64,000 bases of DNA, taken from positions 124,001-188,000 of the forward strand of contig NZ_LBIO01000057.1 of assembly GCF_001280505.1 (NCBI RefSeq). Direction: 5' to 3'. This DNA comes from Mangrovimonas sp. TPBH4. GTDB lineage: Bacteria > Bacteroidota > Bacteroidia > Flavobacteriales > Flavobacteriaceae. Positions within the stretch are counted from its first letter, which is position 1. Every line of letters starts with the position of its first letter. The translations under genes and the position numbers were made by a program. The notes below the pieces were generated by a model, which saw only the letters and a program-made list of their open reading frames with translations, was not told where the DNA came from and searched no databases. Shown here in pieces: positions 42,202-51,835 of the stretch.

Positions 42202-42824
42202 TACTTTTGTAGTTTCTGAGCTTCCAGATACGTAATGGCGTTTGGACCTTCACAGAACAGCAAATCCAAGATGCTTAGATTGGAAATGAAGCCATGTTTG
42301 TCTCCAAATACCTGTGTGTAGGGCTCAAAGTTCCTTTGTGGTTCTCCTTTGCTGTTTACTAGGCTTCTAAAATCCTTAATAGGAGCCACAACATCTTTTT
42401 GATATTCCAAAGTACGATCAAAATCAATTTCCACTTGCAAGCACTCACAAATGGTTTCAAAACATTTTAAGTTGAAGTCCAAAAGATATTCAAAAGGTGT
42501 TTTGAACAAAGGTTCCAAATCGGCTTCGTAAAACTCAAAATAAGGAGAGGTACGATAGGCCGATTCCAAAGATTTCCAATGAAGTAATTGCCAGTCGGTA
42601 TCGTTGGCAATTTTTACATCCTTGTATAGCTGTCTGTTTTTTTGGGTATGCCTAATAGGAATGTTCAACAATAACTTTCCGTTTGCTGCATATACATAGG
42701 TGCGGTTACGATAGGTCTGTTTTTGGTAATTGTCGCACATTTCCAAAGTGACACGGTCTGCTTGCAATAGTGCTGCAAAATGTGCCACATTAGGGAAATA
42801 GGTGGGATGTATGACAATATCCAT
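42201..42824 (-). CDS. WbqC family protein
   Basis: A 207-residue cytoplasmic protein of the WbqC family (pattern HPTYFPNVAHFAALLQAD near residue 5, NRTYVYAANGKLLLNIPI near 45, YRTSPYFEFYEADLEPLF near 85, and FISNLSILDLLFCEGPNA near 180). I prefer the ATG at 42824 because it starts the conserved domain directly; an ATG 24 codons earlier would intrude into lepB. Family members are encoded in polysaccharide clusters, but their reaction is unproven. It follows lepB by 34 bases and overlaps the DUF6122 gene. Confidence 0.85.
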   Translation of the reverse strand: MDIVIHPTYFPNVAHFAALLQADRVTLEMCDNYQKQTYRNRTYVYAANGKLLLNIPIRHTQKNRQLYKDVKIANDTDWQLLHWKSLESAYRTSPYFEFYEADLEPLFKTPFEYLLDFNLKCFETICECLQVEIDFDRTLEYQKDVVAPIKDFRSLVNSKGEPQRNFEPYTQVFGDKHGFISNLSILDLLFCEGPNAITYLEAQKLQK

Positions 42825-42858
42825 ATATGTTTTATTCTCTTTAAAAGTTGGGAAGTGC

Positions 42859-44394
42859 TTATTCCTTTTTGCGTTTTCTCCATTTGCTGAAGCCAAACCA
42901 ACCTGCCAATAACACCAAGAACGGAATTAAATATGAAGTAGGTTTTCCAGATCCTTCAACCGTCGTAAACCAACGCTCCCAACGGGGTTTTCCATTGGCC
43001 CAGCTCATCCAGATAAATACCGGTTTCCCAACCACGTGATCAAAGGGTACAAAGCCCCAAACACGGGAGTCCTGAGAGTTGTGACGGTTGTCTCCCATCA
43101 TCCAGTAATAGTCCTTCGCAAAGGTGTAACTGGTGCTAGGTTGCCCGTCCAAAAGGATTTGGTTTCCATTTACAGACACTTTATGCCCTTCGTAATGGGT
43201 GATGAGATGTTTGTAAAGTGGCAATGTTTCTAGGTTCAAATCAATGGTTGCGCCTTCTTTTGGGATGTACAAAGGACCAAAATTGTCATTGTTCCAATTG
43301 TAGGCTACATTACTTGGGAAAATCCCTGAAGACCGTTCTCCTTTAGGACTTTTTAAAGAAACGATGTCCCCTACATCTGGGTGGTTTTTTAAACGAGCAA
43401 TAGCTTCATTGGAAGCAGCAGGAATTAAATAAGACCCTTGAGTTCTTCCATAGGCCAAACCGTCTGTAATGTCGTAACGGTTCAACATCGCTACAATTTC
43501 CTGTGGATGAATATTTCTTTTAAAAGTGATTTCATAGGAGAACTGTAACTTAGCACGGTCCGGAAGGTCATTTTGCTCTCCGTTGATGTAAACATAGCCA
43601 TCTCTTAATTCCAAAGAATCCCCTGGAATACCCACACAACGCTTCACATAGTTTGTTTTTTTGTCGATAGGCTTGTAGTAATACTTATCGGTGTGGTACA
43701 TGTCCAACATGGTATCTACAGGCCAGTTAAACACCACAATATCGTTGCGTTCTATATCTTCAAAACCAGGAAGCCTTAAATAAGGCAACTCCAATTTAGG
43801 GATATAGGATTTTATCTTTGCACCCGGAATGGTATCATGCACCATAGGTGCTGCAATTGTTGTCATTGGGATTCTTGCCCCATAATTCACCTTGCTTACA
43901 AACAAGAAATCACCTACCAAAAGCGTCTTTTCCAAAGAGGAGGTAGGAATGGTAAATGGCTGTATATAGTAGGTGTGTACAATGGTTGCGGCCACAATGG
44001 CAAACAAGATGGAACTCACCCAATCTCCAAAAGCAGTGCGGGGATGCAAATCACGATTTTCAACGTATTCAACATCCGCGACATAGTTTAAATAGTAATT
44101 GTAAAATCCTAGAGTGGCCACTGCCAAAAGGGTATCAGTTGTAGAATTCTTTTTAAAGCTTCTAGCTGTCTCTACCCAAACCACGGGGAACATGATCAGG
44201 TTCACAATAGGAACAAATAACAAAATGGTCCACCACCATGGTCTGTTAATGATTTTCATGAGGATGACGGCATTGTAAACGGGAACAAATGCTTCCCATG
44301 CCTGACGTCCTGCTTTAACATAAAGTTTCCAGGTTCCCAAGCCGTGGATTACTTGTACGGCAAGGAAAAAGATAAACCATTGAGATAATGTCAT
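42859..44394 (-). CDS. lepB: Signal peptidase I
   Basis: A 511-residue leader peptidase that removes signal peptides on the outer face of the inner membrane. It is longer than E. coli LepB because of an N-terminal multi-span region (residues 1-95) and a bigger periplasmic domain, a usual flavobacterial form. The catalytic serine is about Ser153 in IPTSSLEKTLLVGDFLFVSK (Ser-Leu in place of Ser-Met), the catalytic lysine is in NYVKRCVGIPGD near 255, and the box E motif MMGDNRHNSQDSR is near 450. A C-terminal membrane helix follows (YLIPFLVLLAGWFGF). It lies between dapB and wbqC. Confidence 0.94.
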   Translation of the reverse strand: MTLSQWFIFFLAVQVIHGLGTWKLYVKAGRQAWEAFVPVYNAVILMKIINRPWWWTILLFVPIVNLIMFPVVWVETARSFKKNSTTDTLLAVATLGFYNYYLNYVADVEYVENRDLHPRTAFGDWVSSILFAIVAATIVHTYYIQPFTIPTSSLEKTLLVGDFLFVSKVNYGARIPMTTIAAPMVHDTIPGAKIKSYIPKLELPYLRLPGFEDIERNDIVVFNWPVDTMLDMYHTDKYYYKPIDKKTNYVKRCVGIPGDSLELRDGYVYINGEQNDLPDRAKLQFSYEITFKRNIHPQEIVAMLNRYDITDGLAYGRTQGSYLIPAASNEAIARLKNHPDVGDIVSLKSPKGERSSGIFPSNVAYNWNNDNFGPLYIPKEGATIDLNLETLPLYKHLITHYEGHKVSVNGNQILLDGQPSTSYTFAKDYYWMMGDNRHNSQDSRVWGFVPFDHVVGKPVFIWMSWANGKPRWERWFTTVEGSGKPTSYLIPFLVLLAGWFGFSKWRKRKKE

Positions 44395-44449
44395 GTTTTA
44401 GAGTTTAGTGGGTTGAAATGTATTGAAAATGGTACGAAGAAAGCACTCC

Positions 44450-45154
44450 TTAACCAATGTTTAACACATTTTTCATTGAAAATACACCTTTTTTTCCAAC
44501 AATCCATTCGGCAGCAATCACGGCTCCCAAAGCAAAACCTTGACGGTTGTGTGCGGTATGTGAAATTTGAATGGAATCGATTTCAGAATCGTAGTTGATA
44601 ATGTGGGTTCCGGGAACGTCGGCAATACGTTTGGCTTCAATTTGGATTTGGTCCTCTTGTGGCGCTTCCAAAGTCCAATTGTTGAAGGTGCTGTTGTTAT
44701 CGATAATCCCTTCGGCCAAAGTAATGGCAGTACCACTAGGGGCATCCAATTTTTGAGTGTGGTGGATTTCCTCCATGCTCACTTGGTATTGAGGTTGTCC
44801 TTTCATCAAGTTGGCCAACACACGGTTCAATTCAAAAAAGAGGTTCACCCCAAGACTGAAATTAGAGGCATAAATAAAGGCGCCTTCATTGGCGTTGCAA
44901 AGCTCCACAGCTTTGTCATAGTCCTGGAGCCATCCAGTGGTTCCTGAAATGACAGGCACCCCGTTACTAAGGCACTTGGAAATATTTTTAAATGCCGAAG
45001 AGGGCACACTAAAATCTATGGCTACATCAGCTTCGGTAATGTCATAATCATCGGTATCGGCATTGGCTTTAATTACGATAGAGTGTCCACGGTCGATGGC
45101 AATGGCTTCAATGGCCTTTCCCATTTTTCCGTATCCCAATAAGGCTATTTTCAT
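44450..45154 (-). CDS. dapB: 4-hydroxy-tetrahydrodipicolinate reductase
   Basis: DapB reduces HTPA to tetrahydrodipicolinate in the lysine and diaminopimelate (peptidoglycan) pathway. The 234-residue enzyme shows the nucleotide motif LGYGKMGKAIEAIA near residue 4, SGTTGWLQD near 92, and the substrate-binding ISMEE(I)HHTQKLDAPSGTA region with the catalytic His and Lys near 140-152, then the final GAVIAAEWIVGKKGVFSM. It precedes the DUF5683 gene's stop by 3 bases on the same strand and lies just after parA-parB-DUF5683. Confidence 0.95.
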   Translation of the reverse strand: MKIALLGYGKMGKAIEAIAIDRGHSIVIKANADTDDYDITEADVAIDFSVPSSAFKNISKCLSNGVPVISGTTGWLQDYDKAVELCNANEGAFIYASNFSLGVNLFFELNRVLANLMKGQPQYQVSMEEIHHTQKLDAPSGTAITLAEGIIDNNSTFNNWTLEAPQEDQIQIEAKRIADVPGTHIINYDSEIDSIQISHTAHNRQGFALGAVIAAEWIVGKKGVFSMKNVLNIG

Positions 45155-45157
45155 GAT

Positions 45158-45772
45158 CTAAAATTTAAAATTGAGGGTAAGTCCCAAATCGGAACTATTA
45201 TCTTGTTCGTTATATTTAAAGTGAGGTTTCAATGCCAAGTTTTCGTCGATGTTGTATTGCAGTAAATGCGCGTCGACATTGGCATCTATAATGTTAAGGG
45301 CATAAAGTCCCAAGGTCACCAAGAGTGACACTTCTTTGTTGCTTCGTAAGGTTTTTTGGGCTCTGATGAGTCCGTCGTTTGAAAGTCTCGGATTCTCCAA
45401 AGGATTGCCTTCGGAATCTTCTCCCCAAAACTCATCATCCTTAAAACCTGCCAAGCGGCGTTTATAGGCATCACGGTAGCGGTCGTACTGCTTACTATTG
45501 TCTACATAAAAGTAAATACCGGTTCCCAAGGCTGCATAAACAATCGGGATTTTCCAGTATTTCTTGTTGTAGGCCTGTCCTAAACCAGGTAACACAGCAG
45601 AATAGAAAGCAGCCTTTGAAGGGGCCAATATATTCAATGGACGACGTTTTACACTGTCTTGTACCACCATTAGGTCGGTGTTTACAGCCGTACTGTCCGT
45701 TTTAGTTTGAGCGTTACCTGAAAGATGACATAGAATGAAAAAAAGCGTACTATAAAAAAGCTTATTTGACAC
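45158..45772 (-). CDS. DUF5683 domain protein
   Basis: A 204-residue exported protein with a signal peptide (residues 1-21, ending GNAQT). The DUF5683 core is visible: PSKAAFYSAVLPGLGQAYNKKYWKIPIVYAALGTGIYFYVDN, with two membrane or hydrophobic segments, followed by a YKRRLAGFKDDEFWG stretch and NIIDANVDAHLLQY. Function unknown. The 5' end overlaps parB by 11 bases, and dapB follows after 3 bases; the parA-parB-DUF5683-dapB-lepB order is a common flavobacterial arrangement. Confidence 0.85.
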   Translation of the reverse strand: MSNKLFYSTLFFILCHLSGNAQTKTDSTAVNTDLMVVQDSVKRRPLNILAPSKAAFYSAVLPGLGQAYNKKYWKIPIVYAALGTGIYFYVDNSKQYDRYRDAYKRRLAGFKDDEFWGEDSEGNPLENPRLSNDGLIRAQKTLRSNKEVSLLVTLGLYALNIIDANVDAHLLQYNIDENLALKPHFKYNEQDNSSDLGLTLNFKF

Positions 45773-46673
45773 CTTTAACTAATTTTTGCATACGGTTAAA
45801 ATCTTCTTCGGAATGGAAGGGAATGGAAATGGTCCCTTTGCCATTCTTGGAAACTTTAACGTTGATTTTGTGTCCAAAGTATTCCGAGAACTCCTTAATT
45901 CCATCTTTGATGAACACAGGTAGTTCTTGATCGCCCGATTTGCTTTTCGGTACTTTAACGGTCTTTTCTTCTTGGTAGGTTTTTACCAAGGCTTCGGTAT
46001 CACGTACGGATAATTTATTGGAAATGATTTTTTCGTAAATCTCCAATTGGGCGTTTTGATCCTCAATGTTGATGATAGCGCGACCATGACCCATGGAAAT
46101 AAAGCCATCACGCATTCCTGTTTGGATGATTGGATCCAATTTCAACAATCGCAAATAGTTGGCAATAGTAGAACGCTTTTTCCCAACGCGGTCACTCATT
46201 TGTTCCTGAGTCAAGTTGATTTCGTCAATCAAGCGTTGGTAGGACAAAGCGATTTCTATAGGGTCCAGATCCTGGCGTTGGATGTTTTCCACCAAGGCCA
46301 TTTCCAAAGACTCTTGGTCGTTGGCAATACGGATGTAGGCCGGAATGGTTTCCAAGCCCAATAATTTGGAGGCTCTAAAACGGCGCTCTCCAGATACCAA
46401 TTGGTATTTGTTGAAATCTAATTTTCTAACCGTAATAGGTTGGATGACACCAAGTTCCTTGATGGACGTGGCCAATTCGCGAAGGGCTTCTTCGTTAAAA
46501 TTGGTACGGGGCTGGAATGGATTGATCTCAATGGTTGTGATATCCAAATCCACAATATTGCCAATAACCTTATCGGCATTTTTATCTTGAACAGAACTTA
46601 TATCATTGGTAGGGTCCTTAAGAAGTGCGGAAAGTCCTCTTCCTAAGGCTTGTTTTTTTGTTGCCTTCGCCAT
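45762..46673 (-). CDS. parB: Chromosome partitioning protein ParB
   Basis: A 303-residue CTP-dependent DNA-binding clamp that marks the origin region at parS sites. Seen: the N-terminal ALGRGLSALL, the CTPase/ParB core QPRTNFNEEALRELATSI and SGERRFRASKLLGLETIPAYI with the GERR(F/W)RA motif near residue 103, the helix-turn-helix EQMSDRVGKKRSTIANYLRLL near 165, and a basic C-terminal dimer domain. Its start overlaps parA's stop. I did not see a canonical parS in the window. Confidence 0.95.
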   Translation of the reverse strand: MAKATKKQALGRGLSALLKDPTNDISSVQDKNADKVIGNIVDLDITTIEINPFQPRTNFNEEALRELATSIKELGVIQPITVRKLDFNKYQLVSGERRFRASKLLGLETIPAYIRIANDQESLEMALVENIQRQDLDPIEIALSYQRLIDEINLTQEQMSDRVGKKRSTIANYLRLLKLDPIIQTGMRDGFISMGHGRAIINIEDQNAQLEIYEKIISNKLSVRDTEALVKTYQEEKTVKVPKSKSGDQELPVFIKDGIKEFSEYFGHKINVKVSKNGKGTISIPFHSEEDFNRMQKLVKGVK

Positions 46674-47437
46674 TACTCATTCTTTTTAATGATTTCTTTC
46701 GCCAAATTTAAATAATTTACGGCGCCTTTACTGGTCACGTCATAGTTGATGATGCTTTCACCATAACTAGGCGCCTCTCCCAAACGCACATTACGCTGGA
46801 TAATGGTTTCAAATACCATATCGCTAAAGTGCTTTTGAACCTCCTCAACTACTTGGTTGGATAAACGTAAACGGGCATCGTACATAGTCAACAACATGCC
46901 TTCGATATCCAAATCCTGGTTGTGGATTTTTTGAACACTCTTGATGGTGTTCAACAATTTGCCCAATCCTTCCAAAGCAAAATACTCGCATTGTATAGGA
47001 ATAACTACCGAGTCGGAAGCCGTTAGGGCGTTCAAGGTCAAAAGGCCCAAAGAAGGGGCACAGTCGATCAAGATATAGTCGTAAGTTGACTTTAAGTGGC
47101 CAATGGCCTTTTTCATCATGTATTCGCGTTGGTCCTTATCTACCAATTCAATTTCGATGGCCACCAAATCGATATGCGCAGGAATGATATCTACATTTGG
47201 GGACTCTGTAGGCATGATACATTCCTCAACAGGCAATGTATGCTCCAATAATTGGTAGGTTCCAACTTCAATGCCTTCAACATCAATACCAAGACCAGAG
47301 GTTGCATTGGCCTGAGGATCGGCATCGATCAGCAATACTTTTTTTTCTAAAGCACCTAAAGAAGCGGCTAAGTTTACCGAGGTCGTTGTTTTTCCAACGC
47401 CTCCTTTTTGATTTGCAATTGCAATGATTTTACCCAT
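46673..47437 (-). CDS. parA: Chromosome partitioning ATPase ParA
   Basis: A 254-residue ParA/Soj ATPase that segregates origins with ParB. The deviant Walker A is KGGVGKTTTSVNLAAS at residue 11, Walker A' is LLIDADPQANATSGLG near 40, and YILIDCAPSLGLLT near 120 is Walker B. Its stop overlaps parB's start. Upstream lies a 146-base AT-rich region with a TTTGTTAACAAA palindrome at 47498-47509. First gene of the parA-parB-DUF5683-dapB-lepB-wbqC-DUF6122 run. Confidence 0.96.
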   Translation of the reverse strand: MGKIIAIANQKGGVGKTTTSVNLAASLGALEKKVLLIDADPQANATSGLGIDVEGIEVGTYQLLEHTLPVEECIMPTESPNVDIIPAHIDLVAIEIELVDKDQREYMMKKAIGHLKSTYDYILIDCAPSLGLLTLNALTASDSVVIPIQCEYFALEGLGKLLNTIKSVQKIHNQDLDIEGMLLTMYDARLRLSNQVVEEVQKHFSDMVFETIIQRNVRLGEAPSYGESIINYDVTSKGAVNYLNLAKEIIKKNE

Positions 47438-47497
47438 TAATTGATTTGGTTTTTGTCCTGGTAAAAATACGATTATTTGTGAGTTTAAAAAACGTAA

Positions 47498-47509
47498 TTT
47501 GTTAACAAA
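47498..47509. repeat. 12-base palindrome upstream of parA
   Basis: TTTGTTAACAAA is a perfect palindrome 61 bases upstream of the parA start, next to GTTAAACGTTT. It may be an operator; a promoter box TAACGTTTG (one base longer than consensus) on the minus strand overlaps it. AT-rich palindromes also occur by chance. Confidence 0.35.
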
Positions 47510-47583
47510 CGTTAAACGTTTAGTTTCAAAGCAGTCTTAGGCTCACAGGGGGTTATTGGGGCTTTTTTGGATATTTAGAAAGC

Positions 47584-49710
47584 CTATTCAGCAATCAAAA
47601 TGTCCAATATTTTTATGGCGGCATCGCTAATTTTGGTCCCTGGACCAAATACGGCAACTGCACCGGCATCATATAAGTATTGATAGTCTTGTTTAGGGAT
47701 TACACCACCTACAATTACCAGTATGTCGTCCCTGCCATAAGCTTTAAGGGCGTCTACAACCTGGGGAACAAGTGTTTTGTGACCTGCTGCCAAGGAAGAT
47801 ACTCCCAATACGTGGACGTCATTTTCCACCGCCTGTTTAGCGGCTTCTTGAGGAGTTTGGAATAGTGGGCCGATATCCACATCAAAACCGATATCGGCAT
47901 AACCCGTAGCTACTACTTTGGCGCCTCTGTCGTGACCGTCTTGGCCCATTTTGGCAATCATAATACGGGGTCTGCGACCATCTTGGTCAGCAAATTTATC
48001 GGCCAATTCCCTAGCTTTATTAAAGGAATCGTCGTTTTTTATTTCTTTACTGTACACGCCTGAAACTGATTTTATTTGTGCCTTGTAACGTCCGAAGGCC
48101 GTTTCCAAGGCATCACTGATTTCTCCTAAAGTTGCACGTTCACGAGCTGCTTCCACCGCTAATGCCAATAAATTTTCAACACCATTTTGGGCAGCTTCGG
48201 TCAATTTTGATAGGGCCTGTTGTACGGTTTCATTGTTCCGATTGTCCTTCAGTCTGTTTAAACGTTCTATTTGTTGGTTTCGTACGGTTTGGTTGTCTAC
48301 TTCCAAAGTTTGGATAGGGGCTTCCTGCTCCAATTGGTAGTTGTTCACTCCAACAATAATATCTTGTCCAGAATCGATGCGGGCCTGTTTTCGGGCAGCT
48401 GCTTCCTCAATTCTCATTTTAGGAATACTAGCCTCAATGGCTTTGGTCATACCGCCATGGGCTTCGACTTCTTCGATAAGAGCCCAAGCTTTTTCAGCAA
48501 TGTCATGGGTGAGCTTTTCTACATAATAACTGCCTCCCCAAGGATCGACTGTTTTGGCGATCTGCGTCTCTTCCTGAAGGTAAATTTGCGTATTTCTGGC
48601 AATACGAGCAGAAAAATCGGTTGGTAAGGCAATGGCCTCATCCAGCGCATTGGTGTGCAGGGATTGTGTCCCTCCAAAAGCTGCAGCTGCTGCCTCAATG
48701 CAAGTGCGAGCTACATTGTTGAAAGGATCCTGCTCTGTCAAGCTCCAACCAGAGGTTTGACAGTGGGTGCGCAATGCCAATGATTTTTCATTTTTAGGAT
48801 TGAATTGTTTGATGAGTTTTGCCCAGAGCATTCTCGCGGCTCTCATTTTGGCAATTTCCATAAAGTGGTTCATTCCAATGGCCCAGAAGAAGGATAGACG
48901 GGGGGCAAAGGTATCTATGTCCATGCCGGCATCCAATCCTTTACGTACGTACTCCAAACCATCTGCCAAAGTGTATGCCAATTCAATATCACAGGTAGCA
49001 CCTGCTTCCTGCATGTGATAGCCAGAAATACTGATACTGTTGAATTTTGGTATGTGCTGGCTGGTGTATTCAAAAATATCCGAAATGATCTTCATGGAAG
49101 GCGTAGGTGGGTAGATGTAGGTGTTACGCACCATAAACTCCTTGAGAATGTCATTCTGGATGGTTCCAGAGAGTTGTTCTGGTTTTACGCCTTGTTCTTC
49201 GGCAGCCACAATATAAAATGCCATGATGGGCAATACGGCGCCGTTCATAGTCATGGAAACGCTCATCTTGTCCAATGGAATTTGGTCGAAAAGCACTTTC
49301 ATGTCTTCTACGGAGTCAATGGCTACACCTGCTTTTCCCACATCTCCAACAACGCGTTCATGATCGGAGTCATAGCCTCTATGAGTTGCCAAATCGAAGG
49401 CTACGGAGAGTCCTTTTTGACCCGCGGCCAAATTTCTTCTGTAAAAGGCGTTACTTTCCTGTGCTGTGGAAAACCCAGCATATTGCCTGATAGTCCAAGG
49501 ACGTCTCACGTACATGGTACTGTAGGGACCTCGTAAATTGGGGGCTATCCCTGCGACAAAGTTAAGGTGGTCCACCTCTTTTAAATCAGTTTGGGAATAG
49601 GTGCTTTTTACCGGAATGTCCTCGGCTGTTTGAAAGGTATCCTGAGCACTTTCTTGAGAAGCAGTCAAAGTCCTTTTTAGACTTATATGTTGAAGGTTTT
49701 TTCTTTGCAT
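47584..49710 (-). CDS. scpA: Methylmalonyl-CoA mutase large (catalytic) subunit
   Basis: This B12 enzyme interconverts methylmalonyl-CoA and succinyl-CoA. The 708-residue subunit has the CoA-binding TIM barrel ([74 protein letters not shown]) and a C-terminal cobalamin domain with [18 protein letters not shown] containing the DxHxxG motif near residue 610, and the nearby GGVIP. All expected elements are present. The small subunit (50483-51835) lies upstream on the same strand, separated by an uncharacterised lipoprotein gene. Confidence 0.97.
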   Translation of the reverse strand: MQRKNLQHISLKRTLTASQESAQDTFQTAEDIPVKSTYSQTDLKEVDHLNFVAGIAPNLRGPYSTMYVRRPWTIRQYAGFSTAQESNAFYRRNLAAGQKGLSVAFDLATHRGYDSDHERVVGDVGKAGVAIDSVEDMKVLFDQIPLDKMSVSMTMNGAVLPIMAFYIVAAEEQGVKPEQLSGTIQNDILKEFMVRNTYIYPPTPSMKIISDIFEYTSQHIPKFNSISISGYHMQEAGATCDIELAYTLADGLEYVRKGLDAGMDIDTFAPRLSFFWAIGMNHFMEIAKMRAARMLWAKLIKQFNPKNEKSLALRTHCQTSGWSLTEQDPFNNVARTCIEAAAAAFGGTQSLHTNALDEAIALPTDFSARIARNTQIYLQEETQIAKTVDPWGGSYYVEKLTHDIAEKAWALIEEVEAHGGMTKAIEASIPKMRIEEAAARKQARIDSGQDIIVGVNNYQLEQEAPIQTLEVDNQTVRNQQIERLNRLKDNRNNETVQQALSKLTEAAQNGVENLLALAVEAARERATLGEISDALETAFGRYKAQIKSVSGVYSKEIKNDDSFNKARELADKFADQDGRRPRIMIAKMGQDGHDRGAKVVATGYADIGFDVDIGPLFQTPQEAAKQAVENDVHVLGVSSLAAGHKTLVPQVVDALKAYGRDDILVIVGGVIPKQDYQYLYDAGAVAVFGPGTKISDAAIKILDILIAE

Positions 49711-49801
49711 TAGAGTATCATTTTTTGAAGAACACCATTGCCATATTGAATTTTATATTTTTATAATTTCCTTTCGATAGAGGGCAATTTTTTTATCAAT
49801 T

Positions 49802-50464
49802 TTAATGGTTGTGTCCTTCGTGGCTGTCTTCTTTTTTGGGAGGAGCCGCATTAAAGTCAATGTTTGAAGCTGCTCCTTCAGCTTTGGTGAAATTCACATT
49901 GAACAATTTGGCGTAGTAAATATCCAAGGCAACAAAAAGAGCCAAGTATTTATCCTTGCTTAAGATGGTTGTTTGTTTTCTAATAGCCTCTCCATACATT
50001 CTGTAGCTCATACTATTGGTGTCCAATAAGGCATTGAAAGTGGTTTTAAATCCCGACTCTGCCATATTTGTTCTTACACACTCTACAATAGGGCTGTTGT
50101 AGTTTAGGTGGTATTCTGTTCCATCGGTTGCCCAGAGCCCCGGTTGAGTTTTCAAGGCTTCCATGACTTCCTTGGTATGGTCTGAAACCATTACGGTATA
50201 GTCGATTCTTTTGGTTCTCACAGCATTGAAAAATTGGGTGTAGGCTCTATTGCTGTTCTTTTTTTCATCTCCATAGGTGTCCAATAGATCCGTTTCAAAG
50301 GACTGCAGGGCTTCGTTCAATAATAAGGAGTCCTTAGTATTGCAGAGCTTGATTTCATTGCGGTTGGCATACAATAGAGGGATTTCCGGTGTGCTGGATT
50401 CCTGTTTGCAGTTGAACAAGGTAAAACTTAAGATTACTGATAATGTCACTAATTTAAATTTCAT
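49802..50464 (-). CDS. Uncharacterised lipoprotein with histidine-rich C-terminus
   Basis: A 220-residue lipoprotein (lipobox TLFNC near residue 19). The mature part is helical and shows no family I recognise; it contains YTVMVSDHTKEVMEALKTQPG, YNSPIVECVRTNM, FNALLDTNSMSYRMYGEAI and KYLALFVALDIYYAKLFNVN. The tail DSHEGHNH could bind metal. It sits between the two mutase subunit genes, 18 bases after the small subunit and 91 bases before the large one. Its link to B12 metabolism is positional only; it may be a cofactor- or metal-associated envelope protein, or an unrelated insertion. Confidence 0.7.
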   Translation of the reverse strand: MKFKLVTLSVILSFTLFNCKQESSTPEIPLLYANRNEIKLCNTKDSLLLNEALQSFETDLLDTYGDEKKNSNRAYTQFFNAVRTKRIDYTVMVSDHTKEVMEALKTQPGLWATDGTEYHLNYNSPIVECVRTNMAESGFKTTFNALLDTNSMSYRMYGEAIRKQTTILSKDKYLALFVALDIYYAKLFNVNFTKAEGAASNIDFNAAPPKKEDSHEGHNH

Positions 50465-50482
50465 AATTTTTAAATGATTTGG

Positions 50483-51835
50483 TTATTCTGATTTGATTCG
50501 TTGTTGTTCCAGGGCTTCTGCCAATCGCTTTTCTATGATTGGCGGAATAAGGGTCTTTACCGGATTGGTTTTTAAAAAGGGGTAAAGTTCCAACTCGTCT
50601 TTCATTTTATCCTCTGGGTTGGGGTGTTTGTTGGTGCCCAAAAGTACTAGTTCCCCTTTGTTGAAGGCTTCCTGTTCTTTTGTGGCACTTTCCTTAATTT
50701 TACGTTGAATGGTGCCTTCCTTTAACTGTCTCAATAAGCCGCCTTGCTGTTCTATGTCCTTAAACAATTCCAAGGCTTTTTCTGCCAATTGTTCTGTGAG
50801 CTGTTCAATATAATAGGCGCCATCGGCAGGATTGTTCACCTTGTTGAAATAGCTTTCATGTTTGAGCATCAAAAGTTGGTTGCGTGCTATACGCTCGCCA
50901 AATTCATTGTCTTTGTGGTAAATGGCATCATAAGCCAAGTTGCCCACAGTATCTGCTCCTCCCAAAATAGCCGTCATGCATTCCGTAGTGGTACGTAGCA
51001 TGTTAGTATTGTAATCGTACAGGGTTTTGTTGCGCTTGGTAGGTGTGGCCATTATGTGGCAGGTTTCGTCTGCCTTATATTCGGCAGCCAAGGAGGCCCA
51101 AAGTAGACGTAGCGCCCTAAGCTTTGCAATTTCAAAAAAGTAATTGCTACCCACGGACACTTTGAAAGTAGGCTTAATTGCAGGGTTACCCTCCAAATGA
51201 TTGAGATATTCATTGGCATGGGCCAAGCCATACGCTAATTCCTGCACATGATTGGCTCCCGCATTTTGGTAGAGCTCCATATTGATAGTAATTCCATTGG
51301 TAATGGCAACAATGCTTTTATAGGCTTCAAAATCACTGTTTAAGTTGCGGTACCAATTTCCTGTTTTGGCCAAATTCCCTATAACGTCAATTTGTACGGT
51401 GTGAGGCGTGGTTCCCAACAGGTTTTTTAGTTCTTTTACAAAGGTATCTGAGCAAAATTGCAGGGTGAAATGAAAGGTTGTTTCTGTATTTGGAAGTCCT
51501 TTCATTAAAACGTTTATATTCACTCCAGAAGAGGGAACGATAAAGGTGATGCTTTCGGCTCCGCGGTTTAAAACCTCTTTGGCTTTGGCGTTGGACTTTT
51601 CAACATCTGCTACAAAAATGGTCTGGTTGATGGCCCATAGAGAGGCTTTGGTATTGGGGGAGGGAAATGGCAGTTCCGTTTCATCCAGATGATAAAACGG
51701 CCTTACATCAATCCCTTCGTTGGTATTCCAGATAAGGGTGTCGTTATAATCGGCACCTTTAAGGTCTACTTGTATTTTTTGTTTCCATTGTTTGGAAGAT
51801 ACCTCCTCAAACTCATTAAATACCAGTTTACTCAT
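50483..51835 (-). CDS. Methylmalonyl-CoA mutase small subunit
   Basis: The 450-residue partner of the catalytic subunit. It has the same TIM-barrel framework (KQWKQKIQVDLKGADYNDTLIWNTNEGIDVRPFY near the N-terminus, FKVSVGSNYFFEIAKLRALRLLWASLAAEY near 220, TRRNKT-like TKRNKTLYDYNTNMLRTTTECMTAILGGADTV near 270), but lacks the C-terminal cobalamin domain, as is usual for the MutA subunit of heterodimeric enzymes. It overlaps ftsB by 8 bases upstream and precedes the lipoprotein gene by 18 bases. Confidence 0.9.
   Translation of the reverse strand: MSKLVFNEFEEVSSKQWKQKIQVDLKGADYNDTLIWNTNEGIDVRPFYHLDETELPFPSPNTKASLWAINQTIFVADVEKSNAKAKEVLNRGAESITFIVPSSGVNINVLMKGLPNTETTFHFTLQFCSDTFVKELKNLLGTTPHTVQIDVIGNLAKTGNWYRNLNSDFEAYKSIVAITNGITINMELYQNAGANHVQELAYGLAHANEYLNHLEGNPAIKPTFKVSVGSNYFFEIAKLRALRLLWASLAAEYKADETCHIMATPTKRNKTLYDYNTNMLRTTTECMTAILGGADTVGNLAYDAIYHKDNEFGERIARNQLLMLKHESYFNKVNNPADGAYYIEQLTEQLAEKALELFKDIEQQGGLLRQLKEGTIQRKIKESATKEQEAFNKGELVLLGTNKHPNPEDKMKDELELYPFLKTNPVKTLIPPIIEKRLAEALEQQRIKSE

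Noticed and set aside
47438-47583. parS site upstream of parA
   Set aside because: No match to TGTTnCACGTGAAACA or a near variant was seen here or elsewhere in the window; the TTTGTTAACAAA palindrome is not parS-like.
47563-47583. GGCTTT / AAAGCC pair after the mutase large subunit
   Set aside because: The loop is long and no T-tract follows, so it is not a convincing terminator.
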